Made by a program: the position numbers and the translations under genes. Below, piece by piece: positions 1 to 6,658 of a stretch of DNA of 19,338 nt. The stretch is from the NCBI GenBank assembly GCA_046091365.1, contig JBJTBM010000007.1:1-19338 (forward strand). The letters run 5' to 3'. A model generated the notes under the pieces. The model made no database searches. It was given only the letters and a program-made list of their open reading frames with translations, and was not told where the DNA came from. The stretch's first letter is position 1. Each line of letters begins with the position of its first letter. This stretch comes from Casp-actino8 sp046091365. GTDB lineage: Bacteria > Actinomycetota > Acidimicrobiia > Acidimicrobiales > Ilumatobacteraceae.

Positions 1-179
1 TCGTCGTCGATGATCAGTTGATGGATCGGGTCGGCATCGTGCCCGTACGGCGCGGGCCAGTGCGGGGCGACGTATCCGGCCTCGGCCAACTGTCGCCCGC
101 TCGGACGGGGATTGGCGGCGATCCAGTCGCGCACGGCGACGCGACGCGGATCGTCGGCGGCGGGCATCTGGAAATCCAT
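1..179 (-). CDS. Acyl-CoA dehydrogenase, N-terminal fragment (runs off left edge)
   Basis: The reverse strand from an ATG at 179 encodes 59 codons and continues beyond the window. The product begins MDFQMPAADDPRRVAVRDWI and contains VAPHWPAPYG followed by ADPIHQLIIDDE. This 'GWVAPHWP.P.G..ADP..QL.IDEE' pattern is typical of the N-terminal helical domain of actinobacterial FadE-type acyl-CoA dehydrogenases, which are FAD enzymes that introduce the alpha,beta double bond in acyl-CoA. The flavin-binding and catalytic parts lie outside the window. The gene is divergent from the acyl-CoA synthetase across a 45-base gap. A -10-like TATTCT ends 6 bases before the ATG, which supports this start as leaderless. 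No Shine-Dalgarno sequence is visible. Family assignment is good; substrate is unknown. Confidence 0.85.
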   Translation of the reverse strand, partial: MDFQMPAADDPRRVAVRDWIAANPRPSGRQLAEAGYVAPHWPAPYGHDADPIHQLIIDD

Positions 180-185
180 GTGGCG

Positions 186-191
186 AGAATA
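186..191 (-). promoter_or_regulatory. -10 box TATTCT for the leftward acyl-CoA dehydrogenase
   Basis: On the minus strand TATTCT fits the actinobacterial -10 consensus TANNNT and is followed by the 6-base spacer cgccac and then the ATG at 179. This geometry predicts transcription starting at the A of the start codon, giving a leaderless mRNA. No convincing -35 is visible. Confidence 0.55.
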
Positions 192-212
192 TTGGGGAGA
201 CCCCCATCGGCG

Positions 213-218
213 TACCAT
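213..218 (+). promoter_or_regulatory. -10 box TACCAT for the acyl-CoA synthetase operon
   Basis: TACCAT fits TANNNT and is separated from the GTG start at 225 by the 6 bases cgcaaa. This predicts a leaderless transcript and fixes the start of the acyl-CoA synthetase. It lies 22 bases from the oppositely directed -10 of the dehydrogenase, so the two promoters share one small control region. Confidence 0.6.
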
Positions 219-224
219 CGCAAA

Positions 225-1868
225 GTGTCCCGCCTCGGTCCCAGCCACACGTGGAACTTCTCGGACTCGTGGGAGGCCATCGCCCGAGCGATCCCCGACG
301 CACCCGCCCAATACGGGTTCTCGCACCGCGACGGGTCGCGGGTCGACCACACCTGGTCCCAGTTCGACCGCCGCGCGAACGGCATCGCCTCCACCCTGAT
401 CGCGTCGGGTGCGTCGCACCAGGACAAGGTGGCGCAGTACATGTACAACTGTCCGCAGTACCTCGAGAGCATCCTGGCCACGTTCAAGGCGGGCCTGGCC
501 CCGGTGAACACCAACTATCGCTACACACCCGACGAACTGGTCTACATCTGGGACAACGCCGACGTCGTGGCCGTCGTCTTCCACGGTTGTTTCGCCGACA
601 CCATCGACGGCCTGCGTCACCGCGTGCCCCGCGTCGTCTCGTGGTTGTGGGTCGACGACGGAAGTGGACCCTGCCCCGGGTGGGCGACCGATTACGAGGC
701 CGCGGCCGCGGCCGGCACCGCCGAACCGGTGGTGGCACCGTGGGGACGATCCGGCGACGATCTCCTGCTGATCTACACGGGCGGCACCACCGGCATGCCC
801 AAGGGCGTCATGTGGCGTCAGGAGGACCTGTTGCTCGCCCTCGACGATGCGAACCGCGTCAAGTTGCCGGCGACGCCGACCGCCGACGCGCTCGACCAGC
901 GCGTCGCCAAGCGCGGCCCGCGCAACCTTCCCGCCGCGCCGCTGATGCACGGAACCGGTCTGTTCAACGCCATGAGCAACCTGATGGTGGCCGGTTCGAT
1001 CGTCACCATGCGCGGTCGCAAGTTCGATCCGGTCGAACTGCTCGACACCATCGACCAGCTCGGCGTGAACTCCATGTCGATCGTCGGCGACGCCTTCGCC
1101 AAGCCCATCCTGCGCGCGCTCGATGCCGAACCCGATCGCTGGAGCACGGCGTCACTGCGCGTCATCATCTCGAGCGGTGTGATGTTCGCCGCCGAGACCA
1201 AGGCGGGTTTACTGCGCCACAACTCGCGTCTCATCATGGTCGACGCGCTCGGTTCGTCCGAGGCCATCGGCATGGCACAGAACACCACCACCGCCGACGG
1301 TTCGTCCAAGACCGCCACCTTCCAACTCGGACCGCGAACCAAGGTGCTCACCGAGGAGGGGCGCGAGGTGGTGCCGGGCAGTGGAGAGTTGGGACGCGTC
1401 GCACTGCGCGGGCACACACCGATCGGCTACTACAAGGATCCCGAGAAGTCGGCCAAGACCTTCGTCGAGTACGACGGGGTCCGTTGGTCGATCCCCGGTG
1501 ACTGGGCCACGGTCGACGCCGACGGAACCGTGCAGTTGCTCGGGCGCGGTAGCCAGTGCATCAACACGGGAGGCGAAAAGGTCTACCCCGAGGAGGTCGA
1601 GGAGGTTCTGAAGTTGCATCCCGACGTCGCCGACGCCGCGGTGGTCGGTCTGCCCGACGACCGCTTCGGTCAAGCCATCACCGCACTCGTCGAGCCCCTC
1701 CCCGACCGGACCGTCGACGAAGCCGCGATCATCGCCCACGTGCGTTCGCGCCTGGCCGCCTACAAAGCCCCCAAACGCGTGGTGTTCGTCGAATCCGTCG
1801 GTCGGGCCGGAAACGGAAAACTCGACTACCAGAGCCTCACCGAGCGGGCGGCGAAGTCGCTCGGCTAG
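225..1868 (+). CDS. Acyl-CoA synthetase (FadD-type AMP-forming ligase)
   Basis: A 547-residue member of the ANL (AMP-binding) superfamily, the usual length for FadD enzymes; it activates a carboxylic acid to acyl-AMP and then to acyl-CoA in the cytosol. Visible motifs: P-loop IYTGGTTGMPKG at about residues 183-194, the adenine-binding GSSEA at 343-347, the hinge region with GRGSQCINTGGEKVYPEEVEE, and the C-terminal catalytic lysine in AGNGKLDY (K532). The N-terminal block NCPQYLESILATFKAGLAPV followed by NTNYRY is characteristic of the FadD subfamily acting on fatty or sterol-side-chain acids. The frame is open upstream to position 18, but homology begins near the GTG at 225 and a -10 box lies exactly 6 bases before it, so the upstream stretch is rejected; it is also antisense to the dehydrogenase. 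First gene of a probable operon with the SDR and dehydrogenase that follow. The acid substrate cannot be read from sequence. Confidence 0.92.
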   Translation: MSRLGPSHTWNFSDSWEAIARAIPDAPAQYGFSHRDGSRVDHTWSQFDRRANGIASTLIASGASHQDKVAQYMYNCPQYLESILATFKAGLAPVNTNYRYTPDELVYIWDNADVVAVVFHGCFADTIDGLRHRVPRVVSWLWVDDGSGPCPGWATDYEAAAAAGTAEPVVAPWGRSGDDLLLIYTGGTTGMPKGVMWRQEDLLLALDDANRVKLPATPTADALDQRVAKRGPRNLPAAPLMHGTGLFNAMSNLMVAGSIVTMRGRKFDPVELLDTIDQLGVNSMSIVGDAFAKPILRALDAEPDRWSTASLRVIISSGVMFAAETKAGLLRHNSRLIMVDALGSSEAIGMAQNTTTADGSSKTATFQLGPRTKVLTEEGREVVPGSGELGRVALRGHTPIGYYKDPEKSAKTFVEYDGVRWSIPGDWATVDADGTVQLLGRGSQCINTGGEKVYPEEVEEVLKLHPDVADAAVVGLPDDRFGQAITALVEPLPDRTVDEAAIIAHVRSRLAAYKAPKRVVFVESVGRAGNGKLDYQSLTERAAKSLG

Positions 1869-1935
1869 CGTCCGACGGCGATTCCTCCCCCACCGTCCGG
1901 GTCACATCCTCGGACACGAACCAGGAGCGGTACCC

Positions 1936-2829
1936 ATGGCAGCACTCGGATACGACGGCAAGGTCGCGATCATCACCGGCGCCGGTGGTGGCCTCGGCCG
2001 CCAGCACGCGTTGCTCATGGCTCGGCGCGGCGCGCTGATCGTCGTGAACGACCTCGGTGGATCGATCGACGGGACCGGAGCCAATGCGTCGGCGGCCCAG
2101 AAGGTCGTCGACGAGATCAAGGCCGCCGGAGGCGAGGCGGTCGCCGATCACAACACGGTGGCCACCCCCGAGGGCGGCGCGGCCATCGTGCAGACCGCGA
2201 TCGACGCATTCGGTCGCGTCGACATCGTGATCAACAACGCCGGAATCCTGCGCGACAAAGCGTTCCACAACATGGAGCCGGATCTGCTCAACCCGGTGCT
2301 CGACGTGCACCTGAAAGGTGCCTTCTACGTCACAAAGCCGGCGTTCGTGCGCATGCGCGAGCAGGGATACGGGCGCATCGTCTCCACCTCGTCGGCCGCC
2401 GGTGTGTTTGGCAACTTCGGTCAGACCAACTACGGCGCCGCCAAGATGGGCTTGGTCGGATTCACGCGGGTTCTCGGGGTCGAGGGCGCCAAGTTCAACA
2501 TCAAGGCCAACGCCATTGCGCCGTTGGCCATGACCCGTATGACCGAGAACATCCTCGGCGGTCTGAAGGACAAACTCGACCCGGGTCTGGTGTCTCCGCT
2601 CGTCGCGTTCCTGGCCCACGAGGACTGCCCAGTGTCGGGCCAGTTGTTCTCGGTCGGCGGCGGGCGCGTCGCCCAGGTCTTCCTCGGCGAGACGAACGGT
2701 TACTACAACCCGAACCTCACTCCCGAGGACGTGCAGGGCAACTGGGACACGATCACCGATCGTTCGACCTACTCGGTCCCCAACAACCTCGGTGACGAGA
2801 CCGCACTGTTCCTACCCTTCTTCAAGTGA
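1936..2829 (+). CDS. SDR, MFE-2-type 3-hydroxyacyl-CoA dehydrogenase
   Basis: A 297-residue short-chain dehydrogenase/reductase. It has the cofactor motif TGAGGGLG (residues 14-21), NNAG (100-103), catalytic S153, Y166 and K170 (YGAAK). The blocks GNFGQTNYGAAKMGL, NIKANAIAP and MTRMTEN match the dehydrogenase domain of peroxisomal multifunctional enzyme type 2 (17-beta-HSD4) and its bacterial relatives, which oxidise (3R)-hydroxyacyl-CoA. NAD preference is likely from the family. Unlike eukaryotic MFE-2 there is no fused hydratase or SCP2 domain. An AGGAG Shine-Dalgarno at 1923-1927 supports the ATG at 1936. It lies 67 bases after the acyl-CoA synthetase and 10 bases before the dehydrogenase, so the three are probably cotranscribed. 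Exact substrate (fatty acyl or sterol side-chain acyl) is not determinable. Confidence 0.88.
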   Translation: MAALGYDGKVAIITGAGGGLGRQHALLMARRGALIVVNDLGGSIDGTGANASAAQKVVDEIKAAGGEAVADHNTVATPEGGAAIVQTAIDAFGRVDIVINNAGILRDKAFHNMEPDLLNPVLDVHLKGAFYVTKPAFVRMREQGYGRIVSTSSAAGVFGNFGQTNYGAAKMGLVGFTRVLGVEGAKFNIKANAIAPLAMTRMTENILGGLKDKLDPGLVSPLVAFLAHEDCPVSGQLFSVGGGRVAQVFLGETNGYYNPNLTPEDVQGNWDTITDRSTYSVPNNLGDETALFLPFFK

Positions 2830-2839
2830 GGACCCACCG

Positions 2840-3949
2840 ATGATCGACGTCGAGGAATTCGGACACCGGGCCAGCGAATGGCTGGCGACCAACAAGAAGC
2901 TCGCTCCGCGCGATTACGGCGCGATCTGCCCGCCCGACCTCGTCGACGCCGGCCTCGCCTGGCAACGGCACCTGTACGCCTCCCGGTACGCCGGCATCCA
3001 TTGGCCGACCGAGTTCGGTGGGCAGGGTCTCACGGCGGCCCACCAGGCGCAGTGGCTGTACGAATGCGCGTTAGCCGGAGTGCCGGGCGTGTTCAACATG
3101 GTGGGTCTGGTGTTGGCCGGTGGTGCGATCCAGAAATTCGGCACCCCCGAGCAGCAACGCCGACACCTCGAGGCCACGGTGCGCGCCGATCACGTGTGGT
3201 GCCAGTTGTTCAGTGAGCCGGGTGCGGGCAGCGACCTGGGCTCGTTGAGCACGCGGGCGGTTCGCGACGGAGATCGGTACATCGTCAACGGACAGAAGGT
3301 GTGGTGCTCCGGTGGTCGCTACAGCAACTGGGGCATCCTCATGGCCCGCACCGATGTCGACGCGCCCAAGCACAAGGGGATCAGTTTCTTCCTGATGGAC
3401 ATGAGCCTGCCCGGCATCGAGATCCGACCGCTGAAGCAGATGACCGGTGAGGCCGAGTTCGACGAGGTGTTCTTCACCGACGTCGAATTGCCCGCCGACG
3501 CACTGCTCGGACCGTTGCACGGGGGCTGGGGCGTCGGAATGGCGGTGCTCACCTCGGAACGCGGACACATCGGCACGAGCGTCATCTCACTCGAGCGGCG
3601 ACTGGAGTCGATCTCACGGCTGGCACAAGGGCGCAAGTTGAGCGCGACCGAAACCCAGGAACTGACCAAGTTGCTGTCCAAGGGCATGGCCTACAAGGCG
3701 ATGGCCCAACGACAGGGGCCGGTGGCCTCGACCGCGGCGTCACTGATGAAGCTGGGGATCACCGAGATGATGTTCGACACGGCGATGCTGCGGGCCGACA
3801 TCGCCGGGGTGGAGGCCACTCTGGAGGGGGCTGACGCGTTCGGGTTGCTGTCGGCGCCCGGCGGTCGGATCGCGGGCGGGACGAGCCAGGTGCAGCGCAA
3901 CATCATCGGGGAACGCCTGCTCGGCCTCCCCCGCGACCCCTCGCACTAA
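2840..3949 (+). CDS. Acyl-CoA dehydrogenase (FadE-type)
   Basis: A 369-residue flavoprotein. The N-terminal domain has IHWPTEFGGQGL; the middle domain has WCQLFSEPGAGSDLGSL and the FAD-proximal VNGQKVWCSGGRYSNWGILM; the C-terminal domain ends GGTSQVQRNIIGERLLGLPR. The enzyme should oxidise an acyl-CoA to the 2,3-enoyl-CoA and pass electrons to electron-transfer flavoprotein. At the place where medium-chain enzymes have the catalytic Glu (YEGTSQIQR) this protein has Gly (AGGTSQVQR), as in isovaleryl-CoA-type and many actinobacterial FadE proteins, whose base comes from elsewhere. The ATG at 2840 is preceded by GAGG and lies 10 bases after the SDR stop, so I prefer it to an upstream in-frame ATG within the SDR gene. 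Slightly short for the family but no domain appears missing. Confidence 0.9.
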   Translation: MIDVEEFGHRASEWLATNKKLAPRDYGAICPPDLVDAGLAWQRHLYASRYAGIHWPTEFGGQGLTAAHQAQWLYECALAGVPGVFNMVGLVLAGGAIQKFGTPEQQRRHLEATVRADHVWCQLFSEPGAGSDLGSLSTRAVRDGDRYIVNGQKVWCSGGRYSNWGILMARTDVDAPKHKGISFFLMDMSLPGIEIRPLKQMTGEAEFDEVFFTDVELPADALLGPLHGGWGVGMAVLTSERGHIGTSVISLERRLESISRLAQGRKLSATETQELTKLLSKGMAYKAMAQRQGPVASTAASLMKLGITEMMFDTAMLRADIAGVEATLEGADAFGLLSAPGGRIAGGTSQVQRNIIGERLLGLPRDPSH

Positions 3950-3957
3950 CCCCACGT

Positions 3958-4022
3958 AAATGCGACAATTTGTCGCTTTGTGTACACGCGGCGTGCACAC
4001 AAAGCGACAAATTGTCGCATTT
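3958..4022. repeat. 65-bp nested inverted repeat, possible terminator or operator pair
   Basis: Two 30-base arms (3958-3987 and 3993-4022) are reverse complements with one mismatch, separated by gcggc. Each arm contains its own palindrome, GCGACAA-T-TTGTCGC at 3962-3976 and the mirror copy at 4004-4018. The left arm also holds the 8-base palindrome GTGTACAC. The element starts 8 bases after the stop codon of the dehydrogenase and ends with four T residues, so it could terminate the upstream operon. It is clearly richer in A+T than its surroundings. A dispersed REP-type element or a paired repressor site are alternatives. Confidence 0.85.
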
Positions 4023-4072
4023 TGGTCATTGGGCGGGGGGACGGTCGGCGTCCAAGATCGTCCCATCGCCCG

Positions 4073-4078
4073 TAGAAT
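4073..4078 (+). promoter_or_regulatory. Candidate -10 box TAGAAT for hydrolase/PAP2 pair
   Basis: TAGAAT matches TANNNT and lies 40 bases before the GTG at 4119, between the inverted repeat and the hydrolase. It would give a 5' leader of roughly 34 bases. No good -35 element or Shine-Dalgarno is seen, so this is a weak call. Confidence 0.35.
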
Positions 4079-4118
4079 TCTCCCTCTTGGCCATCAACGG
4101 GATCATGGGTACAGAATC

Positions 4119-4961
4119 GTGAAAGTCGCATCCACGAACGGCGTGAAGGTCGAATTGCACGACCTCGGTGGCACGGGCCCGAACATGCTCATGTCGCACG
4201 CCAACGGCTTCCACGGGCTGTGCTGGAAACCGGTGGCGGCAAACCTCGTGAAAAGGTTCCATTGTTGGGCACACGACCACCGCGGGCACGGCGACACCGC
4301 CGCTCCCGCGGACTGGAAGGTCGCGTGGGCGGGTTACGCCGCCGACGCCACCGCCGCCGCCAAGGCTGTCGCGCAGAAGGGCGGCATCATCGGCGTCGGT
4401 CACTCGATGGGCGGGGCCACCCTCCTTCTCACCGCGATGAAGAACCCCGGTCTCTTCCGTGGACTCCTGTTGTACGAACCGATCCTGTTTCCCGACGACG
4501 TGAAGCGACCGGCGAACCGTCCAAACGCGCTCGCCGACGGTGCGGCTCGACGCAAGCCCTCGTTCAAATCGATCGACGACGCGATCAAGAACTATTCGTC
4601 GAAGTTGCCGATGTCCGGTTTCACCCCCGAAGCCCTCGAGGCCTACGTGCACGGCGGCTTCCGCAAGGGCGACGACGGTCAGGTGCACCTCAAGTGCTCG
4701 CCCGAACTCGAGTCGGAGAACTTCAAGAACCCCCAGATTCCCAACCTCTGGAAGAAGTTGCCCGACATCGACATCCCCGTCTGGGTCCTGAGCGGACATC
4801 CCGAGCCCTTCCAACCCTCGGGCTTCGCCGAGGCCATCGCCGACCGTCTCCCGCAGGGCAAGCACATCGAGTACAGCGACCTCGACCATTTCGGCCCCTT
4901 CGTCGACCCGGTGCGCATCGCACGCATCGTCGACACCTTCGCCGACACGCTCGAACCATGA
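4119..4961 (+). CDS. Alpha/beta hydrolase
   Basis: A 280-residue alpha/beta-hydrolase-fold protein. The oxyanion-side motif SHANGFHG is at about residues 26-33, the nucleophile elbow GHSMG at 94-98 (S96) and the probable catalytic His in DHFGPF near residue 257. The acid member of the triad is not certain; it lies in or near the GHPEPFQP loop. Members of this group are esterases, lipases or related hydrolases, and the true substrate cannot be told. The frame is open to 3960, but that part begins inside the inverted repeat and does not resemble the family; MKVASTNGVKVELHDLGG from the GTG at 4119 is a typical beginning. No Shine-Dalgarno is obvious. Its stop overlaps the ATG of the PAP2 gene (ATGA), so the two are translationally coupled. 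Confidence 0.88.
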   Translation: MKVASTNGVKVELHDLGGTGPNMLMSHANGFHGLCWKPVAANLVKRFHCWAHDHRGHGDTAAPADWKVAWAGYAADATAAAKAVAQKGGIIGVGHSMGGATLLLTAMKNPGLFRGLLLYEPILFPDDVKRPANRPNALADGAARRKPSFKSIDDAIKNYSSKLPMSGFTPEALEAYVHGGFRKGDDGQVHLKCSPELESENFKNPQIPNLWKKLPDIDIPVWVLSGHPEPFQPSGFAEAIADRLPQGKHIEYSDLDHFGPFVDPVRIARIVDTFADTLEP

Positions 4962-5524
4962 CCGAGATCGTCGACACCCCGGGTTCGGGCGCGTTCGGCC
5001 CCGGGGTCGATCGACTCGACGCCCGTGCCGACGAGGTTCTCGAACCGTGGCGTTCGAACTCCTCGGCCTCGCGCGTGTTCACCGCGGCCAGCCAACTCGG
5101 CGACTTCAGTCTGGTCTGGCATCTCCTCGGCGCGGCGCGCGGCGTCACCAGCCCCAAGCGCGCCGCTCAGGCGGTGGCGCTGTCGGCGTTGTTGGGCGCC
5201 GAGTCGTTGATCGTGAATCAGGGAGTGAAGCGGGTCTTCAAGCGCGAGCGTCCGACCACCGGCGGCGACGAGCGCTTCGACGTTCGTACGCCGTCGACGA
5301 GCAGCTTCCCGAGCGGGCACGCCAGTTCGGCCGTCTTCGCCGCGACGATCCTCACGACCTGGGACGGCAAGCGGTCGGCTCCTCTCTGGTTCGGCCTGGC
5401 CGCGGTGGTGGGCACGAGCCGGGCCTTCGTTCGCATCCACCACGCCAGCGACGTGATCGGCGGCGCGGTCGTCGGGCTCGGTCTCGGCATGCTGGTTCGC
5501 CCCTTGGTCAAGCGCCTGCGCTGA
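4958..5524 (+). CDS. PAP2-family phosphatase
   Basis: A 188-residue protein with the three-part PAP2 (type 2 phosphatidic acid phosphatase) signature: KRVFKRERP (K-X6-RP), FPSGHASS (PSGH) and SRAFVRIHHASD (SRX5HX3D). The family dephosphorylates lipid phosphates such as phosphatidate or polyprenyl diphosphate at the membrane using a histidine nucleophile (the second His block). Hydrophobic stretches around the PSGH and C-terminal blocks fit membrane helices. The ATG overlaps the hydrolase stop by four bases. Its last 17 bases overlap the 3' end of the convergent metalloprotease gene. Next to a WS/DGAT two genes away, a role in making diacylglycerol is conceivable but unproven. Confidence 0.88.
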   Translation: MTEIVDTPGSGAFGPGVDRLDARADEVLEPWRSNSSASRVFTAASQLGDFSLVWHLLGAARGVTSPKRAAQAVALSALLGAESLIVNQGVKRVFKRERPTTGGDERFDVRTPSTSSFPSGHASSAVFAATILTTWDGKRSAPLWFGLAAVVGTSRAFVRIHHASDVIGGAVVGLGLGMLVRPLVKRLR

Positions 5525-6632
5525 TCTCCAGACGGGCGATGCCGCCCGCGATCCCGACCACCCGCACCCCGCGACCCTCACCTTGCCATCGGTCACCCGC
5601 GCGTAGTTCGCCGGAAACCGCGAATTGCCGACGATCGATCCCCGACGCCTCTTCACGCTCGTCACCGAACTCGACACGGTGCACGATGACGAAGTCCGAG
5701 TCGTGGAATCCGTCGTCTCCGGCGGCACTCACCAACTCGACGGTCAACAGCGATGTCCCGTCGAGCGGAACAACGACCAGAACCGGACCCTCGGGCGCCG
5801 ACCGCGCGCCGATTTCGACGGTCGAGCGTCCACCAAGCGTTTCGACCACTCGTTCGCGTCCGATCCAGCCCACTGCGACGAGGTCGATCGCCAGAGCACC
5901 CGGTCCGTGGCGTCGGGTCGGCTCGGCCGAGCGAGCCGCCGCGCTGTCACTCATGAGGTCGAACGGACTGTCGTACGAGTGACCCCCGAGTCCCTGCTCG
6001 GTCAGGGAACTGTGCGGCCAGTCGAGACCGTGTCCCAGTTCGTGTTCGATCAGGTCGAGCGGCGGCGTGTCGTTCCACATCGGCATGAAATCTGACGCGC
6101 CGACGTACACGTATCGACGCGTCGCGCGAGCCGAGCAATCGTCCGTGCACGGTCGACCCGGGCCGCCGCGCCCGCCCTCGACGTCCTCGGCGTGTTGGGC
6201 ATCGGCGATCACGATGACTCCGTCGGATTCGTCCGCCGACTGGTCGATCGCCCGCTCGACGCATTCCGGCGACGACTCGTCCGCGAGGATCGACACCTCA
6301 CGGGTGGCGGGCACGAACCGCGGGACGTAGGCGCCACCCGACCACCGGGCGAAGTAGTCCGAAACCGGTTCCAGGAGCCCGACGATCTCCTCGGCCGACC
6401 GTTTCATACGCCCGTCGACATCGGCGTAGTACGGATCGGCCACGCCCACCGGCACGCGACACACCGCCACTTCCCAGGTGTCGGGACCGTTCGCACCGTC
6501 GAGGCGGGTTCGCGCGCGGGCGAGGAGCGCACCGAGTGGGTCGACCGAGAATGGTCCAGCGGGGACCGTCGACCCCGGACCACAGGCGACCAGCACGATC
6601 GCGACCAGCACGACTCGGACCGGGCGCTTCAT
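5508..6632 (-). CDS. Lipoprotein with metzincin-like zinc protease site
   Basis: A 374-residue secreted protein. MKRPVRVVLVAIVLVACG is a lipoprotein signal peptide with lipobox LVAC and lipidated C17. The zinc motif HELGHGLDWPH (residues 197-207) gives three His ligands and catalytic E198, and FDLM about 20 residues later (M227) fits a Met-turn, as in metzincins of the gametolysin/M6-M11 kind. The usual Gly of HEXXHXXGXXH is Asp here (D204). Cys pairs are present in the mature part (C58, C124, C162, C166). The C-terminal third is rich in beta strands and may be an accessory domain. The gene is convergent with PAP2 and divergent from the WS/DGAT. The substrate is unknown; it could be a cell-surface or extracellular protease. 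Confidence is high for a metalloprotease fold, modest for activity. Confidence 0.78.
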   Translation of the reverse strand: MKRPVRVVLVAIVLVACGPGSTVPAGPFSVDPLGALLARARTRLDGANGPDTWEVAVCRVPVGVADPYYADVDGRMKRSAEEIVGLLEPVSDYFARWSGGAYVPRFVPATREVSILADESSPECVERAIDQSADESDGVIVIADAQHAEDVEGGRGGPGRPCTDDCSARATRRYVYVGASDFMPMWNDTPPLDLIEHELGHGLDWPHSSLTEQGLGGHSYDSPFDLMSDSAAARSAEPTRRHGPGALAIDLVAVGWIGRERVVETLGGRSTVEIGARSAPEGPVLVVVPLDGTSLLTVELVSAAGDDGFHDSDFVIVHRVEFGDEREEASGIDRRQFAVSGELRAGDRWQGEGRGVRVVGIAGGIARLEISAGA

Positions 6633-6641
6633 CGTCGGCGA

Positions 6642-6647
6642 ACCGTA
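6642..6647 (-). promoter_or_regulatory. Candidate -10 box TACGGT for the lipoprotein protease
   Basis: On the minus strand TACGGT fits TANNNT and lies 9 bases before the ATG at 6632, predicting a leader of two or three bases. It shares two bases with the oppositely directed -10 of the WS/DGAT gene, so RNA polymerase could not occupy both at once. Confidence 0.35.
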
Positions 6648-6651
6648 GCCT
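6646..6651 (+). promoter_or_regulatory. -10 box TAGCCT for WS/DGAT
   Basis: TAGCCT fits TANNNT and is followed by 7 bases (cgaaacc) and the GTG at 6659. This predicts a leaderless transcript and is the main reason for choosing the GTG over the ATG at 6689. Confidence 0.5.
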
Positions 6652-6658
6652 CGAAACC

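Noticed and set aside
18..224. N-terminal extension of the acyl-CoA synthetase upstream of GTG 225
   Set aside because: The residues do not resemble the family, and the stretch is antisense to a clear acyl-CoA dehydrogenase N-terminus.
1837..2619. A 260-codon minus-strand frame opposite the first SDR
   Set aside because: Antisense shadow: the plus strand has full SDR motifs and a Shine-Dalgarno, and the minus product is low-complexity.
3960..4118. N-terminal extension of the alpha/beta hydrolase
   Set aside because: It starts inside the inverted repeat and translates to residues unlike any hydrolase; the family start is at GTG 4119.
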